A stretch of 64,000 bases of DNA from NCBI GenBank assembly GCA_002633025.1, contig NMRB01000986.1:33318-97317 (forward strand), read 5' to 3'. Shown one piece after another: positions 1 to 11,394 of the stretch; position 1 is the stretch's first letter, and every line of letters starts with the position of its first letter. This DNA is from Notospermus geniculatus (lineage: Eukaryota; Nemertea; Pilidiophora; Heteronemertea; Lineidae). A model generated the notes under the pieces. The model saw only the letters and a list, made by a program, of their open reading frames with translations, ran no database searches and was not told the origin of the DNA. A program made the translations under genes and the position numbers.

Positions 1-1819
1 ACCCCCCCCCCCCCCCCGAAAAAACACCCTGTCAAACAACTTGTGAACAGCCAACGTAAATAACGTCTGCGCGATATTCCGGTAAAAGTTGTTTTGACGT
101 AAACTTGTCTCGGGAGTGTACTGTCGGCTGCTAAGCGGTCTGTCAACATACCATCCCCAGCGAAACACGTTCTATCACCGTAATCATTCATTAGCCGCAT
201 GCTTGATGATCAATTCAGAACACCTACTTTTTCGAAAAGAGTCTTAAAAGTGATAAATTATTTATTACGTGGAGAAGACAGATCCATCCATAAGCTACCG
301 ACTCAAGAAAACAACTCGTTAGGGATGTCATTCTTAGAAGTCGTCTAGAATATGGCGATGTCGTTGGACAAAATGGCGTTCCATACATACAAGATGGCCG
401 GTAAACATTTTAGTCCAGCCTTTCAATGGCTTACGGTGCCACACGAAGAGATCTCTCTTCCGGTTGGCGCTGTCGTTCTCGCAAATCTTAACCTCCCCGT
501 TCCCCAACGAAAAACCCTTTCGAGTATTAAAGATACATGCAACAAGTCCCAAGGTATTTATGTTCAGGAGAGAAATCATAAATCTGCCATTGCAAGAACG
601 CGTTACAGAATATCGCCTGCCGGACACCGTACCCCAGGGCAATGTGTATAATATACATGTATGTACCTCGTGTTATGTGGTGTCATTTATTATTGTAACG
701 TGCCACCACAGACAGCGGTGTTGATTCAAGTAAGTGAGTGAGTTATACATCAGAGTTGTGGAAAATTAATAGCCAATTTATTCTACCGATGTTTTTACGA
801 CATCTTTGGTTTTTACGACACTGGTATTTTTACGACATTGGTGTAATATGTATGAAGTAATAGCAAGTCATTTTTCACGTGGGAATATTACTGAAATAGG
901 GACGTGTGAGTATTAAAGTGAGTATAAGGCAATGTAAGGTAAAGACACCATTCCATATTTGTTGACTGCTAGCTTTTTATTGGTATATAAGTCATAAGGA
1001 CCAGAAAACGGGCACTGGAAGCAAGGAGGTGGTGTAGGCCTACAGATAGAAGAAATGAAGTATACAAAGCACCATTTAAAGGGAGACTCCACTCATTGTA
1101 AACTTTTAAATTTTTATCAATCCATGGAGAGTATTGCCATGAGTTGTGATGTCACTAGTGTCAATAGGCTGAAGACCTTTGTAGTGAATGAGCTAATACT
1201 GCGACTGCCTAGGCCTATTGGTTGTACCTTCATAAATATGCATTGAGCACATATGACATCACATGTGCTGTGCAGTGGTCCCCTTTGGATGCAATTAAAA
1301 CACTTAAATAGATGAGTTTGCCGATTTAAAAAAAATATGACATGTTGCAGATATCAATGAATTTGAATGTATTAATGATATTTCAGAAATTCAAAATTTT
1401 ACACAGTCTCCCTTTAATGTCAGGCTTTGAAACAATAAAAGCGCTGCGCATCAGAAGCACCACACTAAAGAATGCACCTGTTGACCTTGGAAGACCACAT
1501 GTTGTTGATGATAAATCGATGACAAACTCATCCTGTATATTTCATATACATGTACATGTAAATTGAATAATGAAAGAGCTTTTGAATATGTTATTGGATT
1601 AAACTTCAATCACCGACTAATCAAACAGCTTTTTCTAGACAACTTCAAATGAACGCTGACCCTGGGTATAGAATAATTGTAATGGGATTTCAGGTGCTTG
1701 AAATTAATCTTCTTGACATGTGTTCATGCATTATTGAAGTAGATAGAATAAAGTCAACGTATTCAATTAACATAACTGGGTACAAAATACAGAATGTATT
1801 TGCAAGAACCGACCACTTG
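1..1819. other. Intergenic, no gene seen
   Basis: The block opens with a C homopolymer (positions 2-17), a common scaffold-edge or polymorphic tract. Open frames here are short, overlap on both strands and lack flanking splice sites that would chain them. I see no recognisable protein. Confidence 0.6.
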
Positions 1820-1822
1820 TTG

Positions 1823-2160
1823 AAAATCCCCGTGTTTTTCCAGACCCGTTCAAACCCGTGTACGAAAAGCCCGGCGAGAGGTCACACAACTACATTGTAG
1901 TTAAGTAGCCCGGCGACAGGTGCGCTGCATGCACTGACTCTTCGGTCATTTCTGTATTGGCCCACATTGATGGGGGCGCGAAAACGACGTCACTTAATGG
2001 CTGCGCCATCTGTAGCCGTGCTAAGAACTAACGAAAACACGGGGATTTCGACAAGCACGGCGAGCTTGCCGTGTTTTTCAGACACGGGTTTCTTGGGGCT
2101 CGGCAATTCATAAGTGTGACCGCAAAAAAACCGGGGATTTTATGTAGTGTAACCACGGCT
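1823..2160. repeat. Fold-back element, ATCCCCGTG family, copy 1
   Basis: The left end reads AAAATCCCCGTG and the right end reads GGGGATTTTATGTAGTGTAA, so the ends are inverted repeats. An inner inverted pair built on CACGGGGATTT and CCGTGTTTTTCAGACACGGG lies near 2034-2090. The same vocabulary (ATCCCCGTG, CACGGGGATTT, GTAGTGTAACC) recurs near 38447-38648 and 39238-39336. This looks like a non-autonomous element; no transposase was seen. Confidence 0.55.
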
Positions 2161-3083
2161 ACCTTCTTGACATTTGCAAGAACTGACTGTTGCAAACTGG
2201 CTTCGCACAATTTGCAGAACGGAAAATATTTCTTGCAACGCTGGTTCTCAACTAAACATTTTCCTTTCTGCATGAGGACATATGATAAAAAATGATCAGT
2301 AGGCCTTTAGAATTGCCAGGCTGTGAGGCCATAAAATACTCCAGTTACATATACATTGTACAACCCAAACCATGATGTCTATTATTTGAACTATCGCATA
2401 CATCATCATAACTGCTTTTTTCTTATAGAATCAGTGAGAACACTTTTGTTGCACAAGCTGAACTTGTTGACCCTTCAATAACCCAAAAGATAACTGATGG
2501 ATCAGATATCAGATTCTAGAGCTTTGACTACAAATGATACACAAGACACAAGGAAAACTAACCAGTTACTATGGAGATAAGGTCTTGTAACTTTCACTTG
2601 AGACTCCTGTTGCAGTTATGGTAGAGCAGTTCTCAACTGTTCCAGGTATGTGAAGATTTTTAGTTCCAGGTACCATTGGTTACCCCTGAGATGAAACAAG
2701 CCTTGAGCACAAGAAATGAACAACTCGCATGATGGGCTTTTAATTTCATAGAACGTAAGTCGTATTTTCTACCACGCATTACAGAAAAATCTGCCATGAG
2801 GTTCCGGAGCGCAGCAGGTGACGCAATCTGATGTTGGCTTTCAGAATGGTGTATTGGGAATACCTAAGAACTGTCATCTGAGATTGCGGGTTGGATTTCC
2901 GGCAGGGTGAAGCTGGTGGCACATATACGGGTGTCTCAGAGAGGTCGTCTCTGCGAGCCATGTATGTGAGGTAGGCTAAAGCGCTACATCGTCTTTCCAC
3001 GAGTTTTACGACACGGTTCACAGACAAGATTCCAACCGACCCGCAGATTAGAATTTTCGTTGAGTGTGACAGTATCCCATTGT
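2161..3083. other. Intergenic, no gene seen
   Basis: There is no credible coding potential and no strong repeat. Short frames on both strands have no recognisable domain. Confidence 0.5.
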
Positions 3084-3200
3084 GTTTTAGAGGAATCAGA
3101 GGAATCTGGTTGCATTTACATATTTAGTACATGACAGTCCTGTGACTGCAGCTGATGGGCTGCAGACCGTATTTCTCTGATTCCTCCGATTCCTCTAAAT
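3084..3200. repeat. Inverted repeat with GGAATC-rich arms
   Basis: The left arm TTTAGAGGAATCAGAGGAAT is mirrored by the right arm ATTCCTCCGATTCCTCTAAA, separated by about 75 bp. It is probably a small fold-back element. Confidence 0.5.
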
Positions 3201-3256
3201 CGACATGGCCATTTTTGTGTGCTATCAGCTTTAGGAGTGCCTGCCAGTGAGATAAA

Positions 3257-3374
3257 GGCTGGAATTCATAAAAGTTAGCAAATGTACTTAAGATTTGCAC
3301 AGCAGTGTCCAAGTAAATGTACTACAAAATGTAAAGTAAAAGTATTTGCTACATGTAGCTTTTATAAATCAGCC
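3257..3374. repeat. Short fold-back element, ATTCATAAAAGTTAG family
   Basis: The ends are GGCTGGAATTCATAAAAG and CTTTTATAAATCAGCC, with inner AAATGTACTT and AAGTAAAAGTATTT. It is related in its inner part (a GTAAATGC-TTTTACTT pair) to the elements at 19609-20290, 25895-26008 and about 52316-52420, and to a half-copy at 18225-18255. Confidence 0.5.
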
Positions 3375-4107
3375 GATGTCAAGACATGAACTAAGTAGGC
3401 CCCTATGTGCTATATACCAGCTTAATAAAGCACTTCGTTTTATATTTTCAGGCATGTCAGGGTCCCTCCGAACCTTTTCAGCGAGTGTCATTTTCCAGTG
3501 TTTCCAGAACAATGCGCGAAACATTGACGAACACTGACAGATGTTACACCAGTTTCCGTCATCGCAGTCAACTATTCGACAACAGTACACCACTATAAAT
3601 GCAGCGACTGTTTTATATAATCCCTGTACATGTATTTGCTGTGTGTGGTTGAATATTATACACACAGACAATGAAGACCAAATGAATCCAGATGGCTGCA
3701 CAATATGACCAGGGTTCAATGTTTTACAATGCCATGGACTGAACTATCGTATTTATCATGAGATCAATACATGAACGTACGCTGCCCTGCATGGCCTCCT
3801 GTTCCAGTTCAGCCCAGCAAATACGCAGCACTCATCAGCTTTTCTTCTTTTTACAGTCCATTTTCATGGCAGTCAGAAAAATTTCTAAGTGTGCGTTGGC
3901 CGGCAAATGACGAAGACACGAAAGATCTCTTCAACTGTTCAAAGCAAGATTTGCTGAGAATCAAACCGCTTTGATATTTGGCCAGGAGAATTGCTTTTTG
4001 CACCAAGTTGACGAGACCATCAGCCACAGTTGCAGTTGTTTGTTTTCTATTTCGCTGTACAGATTAAGAAAAATGCAGGATGTAATATTTCATAATCCAA
4101 TGATCTA
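3375..4107. other. Intergenic, no gene seen
   Basis: No recognisable coding exon. Overlapping frames on both strands at 3369-3719 cancel each other as evidence. Confidence 0.5.
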
Positions 4108-4200
4108 CCGCTGCTGCTGCTGCCGCTACTACTGCTGCGGCTGCTGCCGCTACTGCAGCTGCTGCTACCGCTGTCGCTGCTGCTGCTGCTGCTGCTGGGG
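4108..4200. repeat. CTG/CCG trinucleotide-like repeat
   Basis: This is an interrupted run of CTG, CCG and CTA triplets ending in seven near-perfect CTG units. On the minus strand it reads as a poly-Ser tract within a 116-residue frame. I cannot tell whether that frame is ever translated. Confidence 0.8.
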
Positions 4201-6102
4201 AAAGCCGCAACAGCTAAAGCTGGTGGCATCCATACGGAAATCTTATCACCCATCACACTGAGCAAGTTCTCAGTACGTTCTTCAAAATTTTGCCGAACGG
4301 GCTCAAACTGTGTACAAACAGAGTGGACGTAGTGGCAACGTTTTACAGTCTTTACGAACTTCATGGACGGGCTCGGACGGGGAGGGTGCTCCAGCACTTC
4401 CAGACATTATTTGGCCAACATTAAACGTTCTAGCCCGTTTTACGATTTTTTTAAAGCCGCACAGTATGCACAGCTAATCACTTCCAGTTCCGCCGAATTT
4501 TAGTGCAACCTCGTTTACAGGCGAGTTTTGTGTCCACGACACGTATCACAGGTACACAATGTCAAATCTTGTATGTGGGCTGCCAACCTCAGGTTGAAAT
4601 CAGGGACATGTTCACGAAGCTGTAGTTGTTGTGAAACTGTTGTCCATTTACGGTCAACCTATTGTTCACTACCAACCTGATAAACGATTTGCATACCTTC
4701 AATTATAATACGGGGGATTTGTGAAAAAAGGTCGCTGTTTAGTTTGTTTTATTAATTGGGTACCTGTTCCTGGGCAACAAAAATGTGCGGCAACTTTTTA
4801 AACCTGTCATGTCTCAATCAGCATTATCAATATCGAGACAGGTTGGTCACAAATCACGGTGGGTTCAATTAGATATGAACCAACGTCAACACAGACCTTA
4901 AGTTATCAGCAGAACGACACCAACGGGACAAAAAATATATAATTCATAACTTCGAAACCGCGTGATGGTTTCTAAGGCAACCGTGCTTGGGACATTACAG
5001 TATTAGTAATTCTGACACGTCGGTGAGTATGTAATTTGAAGGTACAAAAACGACTCCATAAAAGGTCCATCGACTATTTCCACTTCAGTCCCAGTTTCAG
5101 TCCATATTCCATTCTGTCATTTTGTGTTCTAGATCGCTTGTCCACTCCCCGCTTATCCCTCTACCTTTCCCATTCCCTCCGAGTGCCCTGGGGCCACATT
5201 CCTCAGGCCCGGATCCGCCCCGCCCATTTTTGGCAGAGCAATGATTAAATGAGTAAAGAAAACGCAGAACAAAAACTGGCGGTAACTTGAGTAGCACCGA
5301 AGCGAATTTCGTACATGATGATTCTGATTGATTTTAAAATAATAATTCAATTTGATTTTGTGTGGTATGTCGAAAACAAACGTCAATCTCAAGGCGGAAG
5401 CACACATCTGAAACATAATGACACTTAATTAGGCCTACATTAAATTTCAAAGTCCCATTTCGATGACTTCGATGATTTCATTTCGTTTCGTTTCATTCCG
5501 GGTTTTATCACTAACCATTATTTGCCGATGTTGGTGTAGTGTTTGTTGTTAGTCTCCCTAAATTTGGTCGCGAAGCTAAGGGAGTGGGTCGGCATCTGAA
5601 TGTTGCACCGGAGGGTTAGCAACCACCATAATCACGTGACTGTCTTGATGTTACGTTTCAACCATCCATTCCAAAATGTCAACATATCCCATGAGCACAA
5701 AGATTAGGGATCTAAACTCCCCAAATCGTATCATTTGCTGGCTCCCATTTGTCTGGTAATTGCCAGGGATCAACCGAAATGAAAATTGTCTGGGAAAACT
5801 TGACGGTTGCCAGGGATGACCGTAAAAATTGATTGCCTTGGGATTGTCAGCAATACATCAACATCAATTCATTCCATGGAATGTCTGTCGTGTAGATTGA
5901 GAGTCCCGGTGTAAAGTGTGTAAAGTGCCAAGGTGTTACCGTTCTCTTTATTTTCCTTCATTGCATGGGGTAGGCCTACATTGTGAACGGAATTTCTCTG
6001 TGTTCCCCATTAGGAGCTGTCAGTGAGTTGACCAATAGGTGTCACTACAGCCCAATTCAATGCATATAGTGGACCCATTCATTCTTGATCGAGCACCGAT
6101 CA
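4201..6102. other. Intergenic, no gene seen
   Basis: No exon I can support. Around 5755-5840 a phrase like TTGCCAGGGAT is repeated twice, a weak local duplication. Near 5999-6050 lies GGAGCTGTCAG followed by CCAATAGGTGTCACT, related to the terminal repeats of the element at 21561-21716. Confidence 0.45.
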
Positions 6103-6252
6103 CGTATTTTAGAACGTTCCTTAACATTAAGGTCGACCTTAAGTCTATTGTAAAACCTTGGAGGAATTGTCAGTATAATTCCTCCAAGGTAAAACCATCG
6201 AGAACAATAGATTTAAGGTGGACCTTAATGTTAACGAACGTTCTAAAATACG
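6103..6252. repeat. Near-perfect fold-back element (about 150 bp)
   Basis: Left CGTATTTTAGAACGTTCC is mirrored by right GGAACGTT-like GAACGTTCTAAAATACG. Internal AACATTAAGGTCGACCTTAA faces TTAAGGTGGACCTTAATGTT, and a central hairpin ACCTTGGAGGAATT...AATTCCTCCAAGGT has a loop of only about 8 bp. It would form a long stem if transcribed. Confidence 0.75.
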
Positions 6253-7643
6253 GCCCTACAAAACGTTCAGGAGAGCAGCCCATTCTGACCGGACTTGCTT
6301 CTGCAACTTAGAAATCATACATGAAAACACGTAAAGGTTACCAAGAATAGGGGGGAGATAGACCTGTTAGCATGTACTGGGGGATTACTATAAAAATAGT
6401 CCGTCGCATGGGACAGTAAGCCGCGGTACCTTGTACCTTGTGCCTTTGCAAGGGCAAGTAAAAATCCCCATCCAAGTGAGGAACATAAGTAGCTTGAGAT
6501 GGCCTCTTCCATATTTCCAGGGCCAATATTGCTATGGCTTCAGCCCTGATGGAAAAATCTAATACAGGTACCATACAAATTGATTGTCTAGGGCTTGATG
6601 GCAATACTTTAGTATCAAATTTATTCCATGGAATGTTTATCCTGATAATGGTTTCATTTGTTGAAACAGGACCAACAGTTTGCAAGGGAGTGTTGTATCC
6701 AACAGATAGATAGAGTTTACATTGTCTGTGCTGATGATGTCTGGTTAAATAATACAGTATTTTAATTTGTTCTGGCCACTTGGGAACGCGGAGTTGGCCC
6801 AAGCCGCACGGATTTTCAACTTGGCAAATTGTACGCTTCTCAGTACAATTTCGAGCGTTTGCAATGTAGGGTAACCAAACTGCGTGCTGAAATCTTGCAG
6901 CAGTGAAAAATAGATTTGGCAAGAAAATAACCCACCTGCCCTCTGGGACGGCGGTAAACAAGAGATGTTGCTAATAATGCTGTTTTTGGCGTTCGGCTTT
7001 CGATTCGATATTTTAGATAAGCAAGGTAGAAATTTAATGCTTTACCTAGGTATTATTTTAGTTCATTGTGAGTTATGCTACTAACCGAACCAATTTTTTG
7101 ACAATTTGGTTCGATTTCTCCCATCTGCTTCATAAACACAGAATCCGCGTGATCTACCTGCACTGCAACTAATCACCCGACACAAAGAAAGTCCCACCTG
7201 CTAGGGCCTAGAAGCTTACATCGTTATTTCACCGAAATTAGAAAGTATGGGATAGCCTACCTGGCCACCAGAAAAACCGGATCACTGCTAAGACAAAAGG
7301 TGAAATAGATGTAAGAATTTTCAGGGATCTGACTCACATATGACTCATATTATGTACAGAGCTTCTATATCAGCTTTGAGGTTGGTTCGTAGGATAAGCG
7401 AGGCCTACGCAAATTGACTACAGCAATGTAGGCCTAGTTCATAAAAAATATTCTACTACATATGAATTTCACAGCTGAATTCATGAAACACTGGATACAC
7501 CTGAAATCACATGTAAGGGATTTTTTTGTGTATTTGTACACATGTTTATGCAATGTAATACATGTTAGTCAAAAACACAGACCAACACGCTATCAATCAC
7601 TACTGGGTCTGTAACCTAGAGAGAGGGCTGGGGTCCAACATAG
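6253..7643. other. Intergenic, one long unrecognised frame
   Basis: A 207-residue minus-strand frame (6338-6961) is the longest open frame on the left side of the window. Its sequence shows no domain I recognise, overlaps a frame on the same strand in another phase, and has no convincing splice sites, so I do not call it a gene. A short hairpin with CCGAACCAA/TTGGTTCG arms lies near 7084-7113. Confidence 0.4.
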
Positions 7644-8205
7644 TCCAAAGAAAGAGCTGGAGCGTTTCAAATCACATGAAAGCGGATTTAGGCCCAAAGA
7701 AATAGCTGCATTTCAATTTCAATCACATGAAAGTGGATTATGCCCAGAGAAAGAGCTACATTTCAATTTCAATCACATGAAAGCGGATTATGCCCAGAGA
7801 AAGAGCTACATTTCAATTTCAATCACATGAAAGTGGATTATGCCCAGAGAAAGAGCTACATGTACATTTCAATTTCAATCACATGAAAGCGGATTATGCC
7901 CAGAGAAAGAGCTACATTTCAATTTCAGTCACCTGAAAGCGGATTTATACCTAGAGGAAGAGCTACATTTCAACTTCAATCACATGAAAGCGGATTATAC
8001 CCAGAGAAAGAGCTACATTTCAATTTCAGTCACCTGAAAGCGGATTTATACCTAGAGGAAGAGCTACATTTCAACTTCAATCACATGAAAGCGGATTTAG
8101 GCCCAATGAAAGAGCTACCTTTCAATTTCAATCACATGAAAGCGAATTTAGGCCCAAAGAAAGAGCTAGCATAGGGGCATTTTTAATTTAAATCACATGA
8201 AAGCA
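7644..8205 (+). repeat. Minisatellite, 50-bp unit, about 10-11 copies
   Basis: The unit contains TTTCAATTTCAATCACATGA followed by AAGCGGATT and CCAGAGAAAGAGCTAC. The period is exactly 50 bp between 7741, 7791 and 7841, then 51-56 bp further on. Nine units keep TCACATGA and two have TCACCTGA. Frames that run through the array are repeat translations and not genes. Confidence 0.92.
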
Positions 8206-9530
8206 CGTAGAAAGAGATCTGGGGCATGCTTAGAATATGCAAAGAGATACAGGTGTCAAATTGTGCAGTGTAATTTCAAATGGTCTTTGTTTTGAAAAAG
8301 TGTGATTTTTTGGGAATAATGTCTTTGAAGTGGTAATATGTAATGCTATATGTTGTTCCTTGTATATTTGACGAAATGGTCATTGAGCCTTACAAAAAAG
8401 GGTTCTCATTGGTTACCTACGAAGGTTCTATATCATGCGTAGCTTCTTCCGCCACTTGCGAAGTAAAAAGGCTTGGCGCCCTTCTTCAATGAAAACAAGT
8501 ACATGTAACATGAACTACACGACGTACGGAAAGATATAAACAAATGTATGTAGGTTATGTGTCACAAAGTGAGTAGGATGCCTGCAGTCCCAGGTCTGTC
8601 ACCGGCCCAATCAATAAACGCCCGCGGATAAATACACGGAAATGTCACAAACGGAAACATGCTCCAAAATCCTGACCAAACCTACCTGTCTTCGTCATTC
8701 AACTGGTGTTCTCCCCAGATTAAATCCCTAAATCTGTACCTTGGGGGCAAGGGAGGGACCCCCTGGCCCATATAGAAATCCGACTCACTCATTGTATCCC
8801 TAAAGCGTTCCATGCAAAAGTGATACTGACATCATGTTGCTGTTTGTAGTTGCTATAACAGGCGCGCGATGGCAGCACTGGGCAGTAGCAAACCGGTGTA
8901 AATTGCTGGTGAAATTGCTTAGTATTTGCCAACTACATGTAAAAACTCGTCTGGGATGTTGGCATGGAAATTCTTTGTGGATATAGTCATGCGATAAATT
9001 TCCGCCCAACACATAACTTTCACGTTTTTATCCCACTGCCCTTTAATGAAAATAGGTATAAGATATGGTAATAGGTATTCTTATCAAAACTTAAGAAATA
9101 AACCAGAAGTTGAAATTTGTGGTATGTATAAAACAAATATAAAAGAAACCACCTACCTCGGTGAGACCTTTTTTTCGACTAGGCACCTAGAATGTGGTCG
9201 GCCCTTTTGGCGTATGTTCGAAAATGTCCGTCGGCCTTCTTGCCCTAGTCGACGTCTGAAGCTCCTCTTGAGTCTTGCGCATTATTTTTTTTATTCTGTG
9301 CACACGAAGATGCTCTTGAGGTTCTATCTCGTTGAATACATCCTTGTAGTCTTGCGCTGAAAAGCTTTTTTCTGTGTCCACCTCTCAGTAGTTTTGCACT
9401 GAAAATCTTTATTTCTGTACCTTTTTCTACGGACAACTACATGTATCAAGGACATTGAATCAGTACAGGTCAATGCAACTAAACACATGTATTTGATATT
9501 AAAGACAATGTATCATGACTTCATTGTTTA
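8206..9530. other. Intergenic, no gene seen
   Basis: No credible exon. Around 9240-9440 three diverged copies of a phrase like TCTTGCGC/CTGAAAA/TTTCTGT suggest an old tandem repeat. Confidence 0.45.
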
Positions 9531-9600
9531 CATTCAATGTTTGTAAACATGGATGTTTACATTATGATGTTTGTAAACATGGATGTTTACATTATGTTAT
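9531..9600. repeat. Short tandem repeat, 30-bp unit
   Basis: A phrase containing GTAAACATGGATGTTTACAT is repeated twice or more with ATTATG linkers. Each unit is itself palindromic (GTAAACAT/ATGTTTAC). Confidence 0.75.
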
Positions 9601-10205
9601 TTTGGACTTTTGGGACATGCTGACCCCCCAAATTGAATACTTTCGGTATCAAAAGAATTTCTAGAGGGGCATGTCACCAACAAATTACATGTACTCATAA
9701 GACAAAGAAAGACTAGACATAAACAAACAAAATGTAAATAAACAACGATTTTCATGGCCCGCGAAAATACCCGTGATACATTATCTTTAACAAATGGCAC
9801 AAGTAAGACAGCTTTTAAAGCTCAACACCATTTCTTCAGTTTCAAGAATTGCCATCACCGTACTAACTTGAGACCAAGGCCTGCCAGAGCTTTACAACGT
9901 CTGAAAACCGCCACCTATTGTCAGATAAATAAATTACATGTAATTAGACATGACAGAAAAACATGATTTCTGTTGCCTGAAACTGAAAAAGAAACTAAGA
10001 CATACGTCACCTATATCTGAAAAAGAAACGAAGAAACCGAGTGGTGTTGCCAATAATGATATGAAAAAATGCCTGTGTTGGCTTCTCCTGTATCAGCAAT
10101 ACTCCATTCGCAGAGTCTCCATCTATCATGAAAGGAAAGCAATAAGTATTAACCGTTAGACTGGTAGATGTATGCCGTGCAGCTACCAGAATCTCCCTTC
10201 CAGTT
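9601..10205. other. Intergenic, no gene seen
   Basis: Only short frames are present (9754-9966, 9950-10159). No domain, splice signal or repeat recognised. Confidence 0.45.
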
Positions 10206-10659
10206 CATTTTGGTTCCCGAATTAAAGGGACTAGGAAAATTTTTTCAAGCTTCGGTTATTACAAAATGCTAGTCTTTCATGATAAATTCCCACCGTCAAT
10301 TCACTTTTTCAATTAACTGTTAATTACTGGCACCCAGACAAATCAGTTATCACCACACCATGGAGCATTCACCACGTCACTGGGAACCTAATCAACATAA
10401 TAGAGTACAAGCTCGCTCCATACAAAACATACAGCGAGAGGTTCCCAGTGACGTGGTGAATTCTCCATGGTGTGGTGATGACTGATTTGTCTGCGTGCCA
10501 GTAATTAACCTTTAATTGAAAAAGTGAATTGACGGTGGGAATTTATCATGAAAGACTAGCATTTTGTAATAACCGAAGCTTGAAAAAATTTTCCTAGTCC
10601 CTTTAAGCCACCGCTAGGGCCACCTTCTAGCCCTAGCGGTGGCTTCGGGAACCAAAATG
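10206..10659. repeat. Palindromic host element interrupted by a fold-back insert
   Basis: CATTTTGGTTCCCGAA (10206-10221) pairs with TTCGGGAACCAAAATG (10644-10659). GCCACCGCTAGGGC pairs with GCCCTAGCGGTGGC across a 9-bp loop. The left arm is split by the 10226-10602 insert. A half-copy of the same element, from CTTCTAGCCCTAGCGG to AACCAAAATG, lies at 36634-36673. Confidence 0.75.
10226..10602. mobile_element. MITE with about 165-bp arms, TTAA-flanked
   Basis: The ends AGGGACTAGGAAAATTTT and AAAATTTTCCTAGTCCCT are perfect inverted repeats. Each is followed outward by TTAA (10222-10225, 10603-10606), as expected for piggyBac-like target duplications. The arms match over about 165 bp with few mismatches, around a 45-bp loop that includes TTCCCAGTGACGTGGTGAAT-type sequence. 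No transposase is encoded. The matching arm of the host palindrome has no TTAA at this point, so TTAA could instead be part of the terminal repeat. Confidence 0.75.
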
Positions 10660-11206
10660 CTCCACTTCTCGTGATCAGTGGGAACGCGGCCGTAATAGAC
10701 ACTTTCGAAGAAAATGGCGCCCGTTTGTTTACAAATATTTACGGCCTAATTTTTCTCAAATAACACTTCGGATTCTGGACATAAGTGCAAATTTCACTTC
10801 TAATAGGGAGGTTAAGCGGACCCATCGTTCAGTTTTTGATAAAAGCACCAAATTTGAGTGGCAGACTGAGATGCTAGTTTGGTCAACAGTTTTAATTTCA
10901 GGACGGGAGCCCCGACGAAATCGCCCCTAGTGGAATTTGAGGGGTTCAAACTGAGTGGAACTGATTTCATCACTGGACCCAAGCTCTGAGCTTTGTACAG
11001 GATAGAACAGTGCATGTACCAGACAAAATGGTGTGAATATTTCGGCTAATTTTGGAGATTTTTTTAACTTGTCAGCAGTCACGTGCACACTTTGCAAAAA
11101 AGCCAGAACAAACGCCAATAACAAGAGGGCGGCCATTTTCCTGGAAAACGTCTATTTTATTCCACATCCCCTTAGGGCGTCAGTAAAAGAAGGGAATCCT
11201 ACTCAC

Positions 11207-11394
11207 CCCGGGTCACTTTCCTCTTGCAGTATGTTTTCAACTGATCTTCCCATCAGAACCGCGATCAGGCTCTGGCTTCGTGACCGCGCGCGGTCTCTGT
11301 TCGCGTTTCGCCCCGCCTGGTGCCCATGGTGCCCATGGTGTCCATGCTGCCCATGGTGTCCATGCTGCCCATGCTGTGCATATCGTCCGGCCAT
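11207..11394 (-). CDS. Possible first coding exon, Gly/His-rich protein
   Basis: On the minus strand AAAATGG gives a good start context at 11394. The frame begins MAGRYAQHG and continues through a QHG/HHG-repeat tract (about residues 7-27), then a basic Arg/Ser stretch and SLIAVLMGRSVENILQEES, and ends at a consensus donor GGG|GTGAGT (11207/11206). It has 62 codons plus two bases. The HGH tract arises from a short CATGGTGCC-type tandem repeat, so it may be low-complexity. I could not find the next exon to the left. I do not recognise the protein. It could be a real 5' exon of an unfinished gene or a chance frame; the donor and start context are the main support. Confidence 0.3.

Noticed and set aside
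6338-6961. 207-residue minus-strand frame
   Set aside because: Longest frame on the left side, but no domain, no supporting splice sites and no conserved-looking motif; length alone is plausible by chance in 64 kb.
7840-8174. Repeat proteins in two frames
   Set aside because: Read-through of the 50-bp minisatellite.
7644-8205. CRISPR-like regular repeats
   Set aside because: Units are contiguous 50-bp tandem repeats without unique spacers, and the window is eukaryotic.
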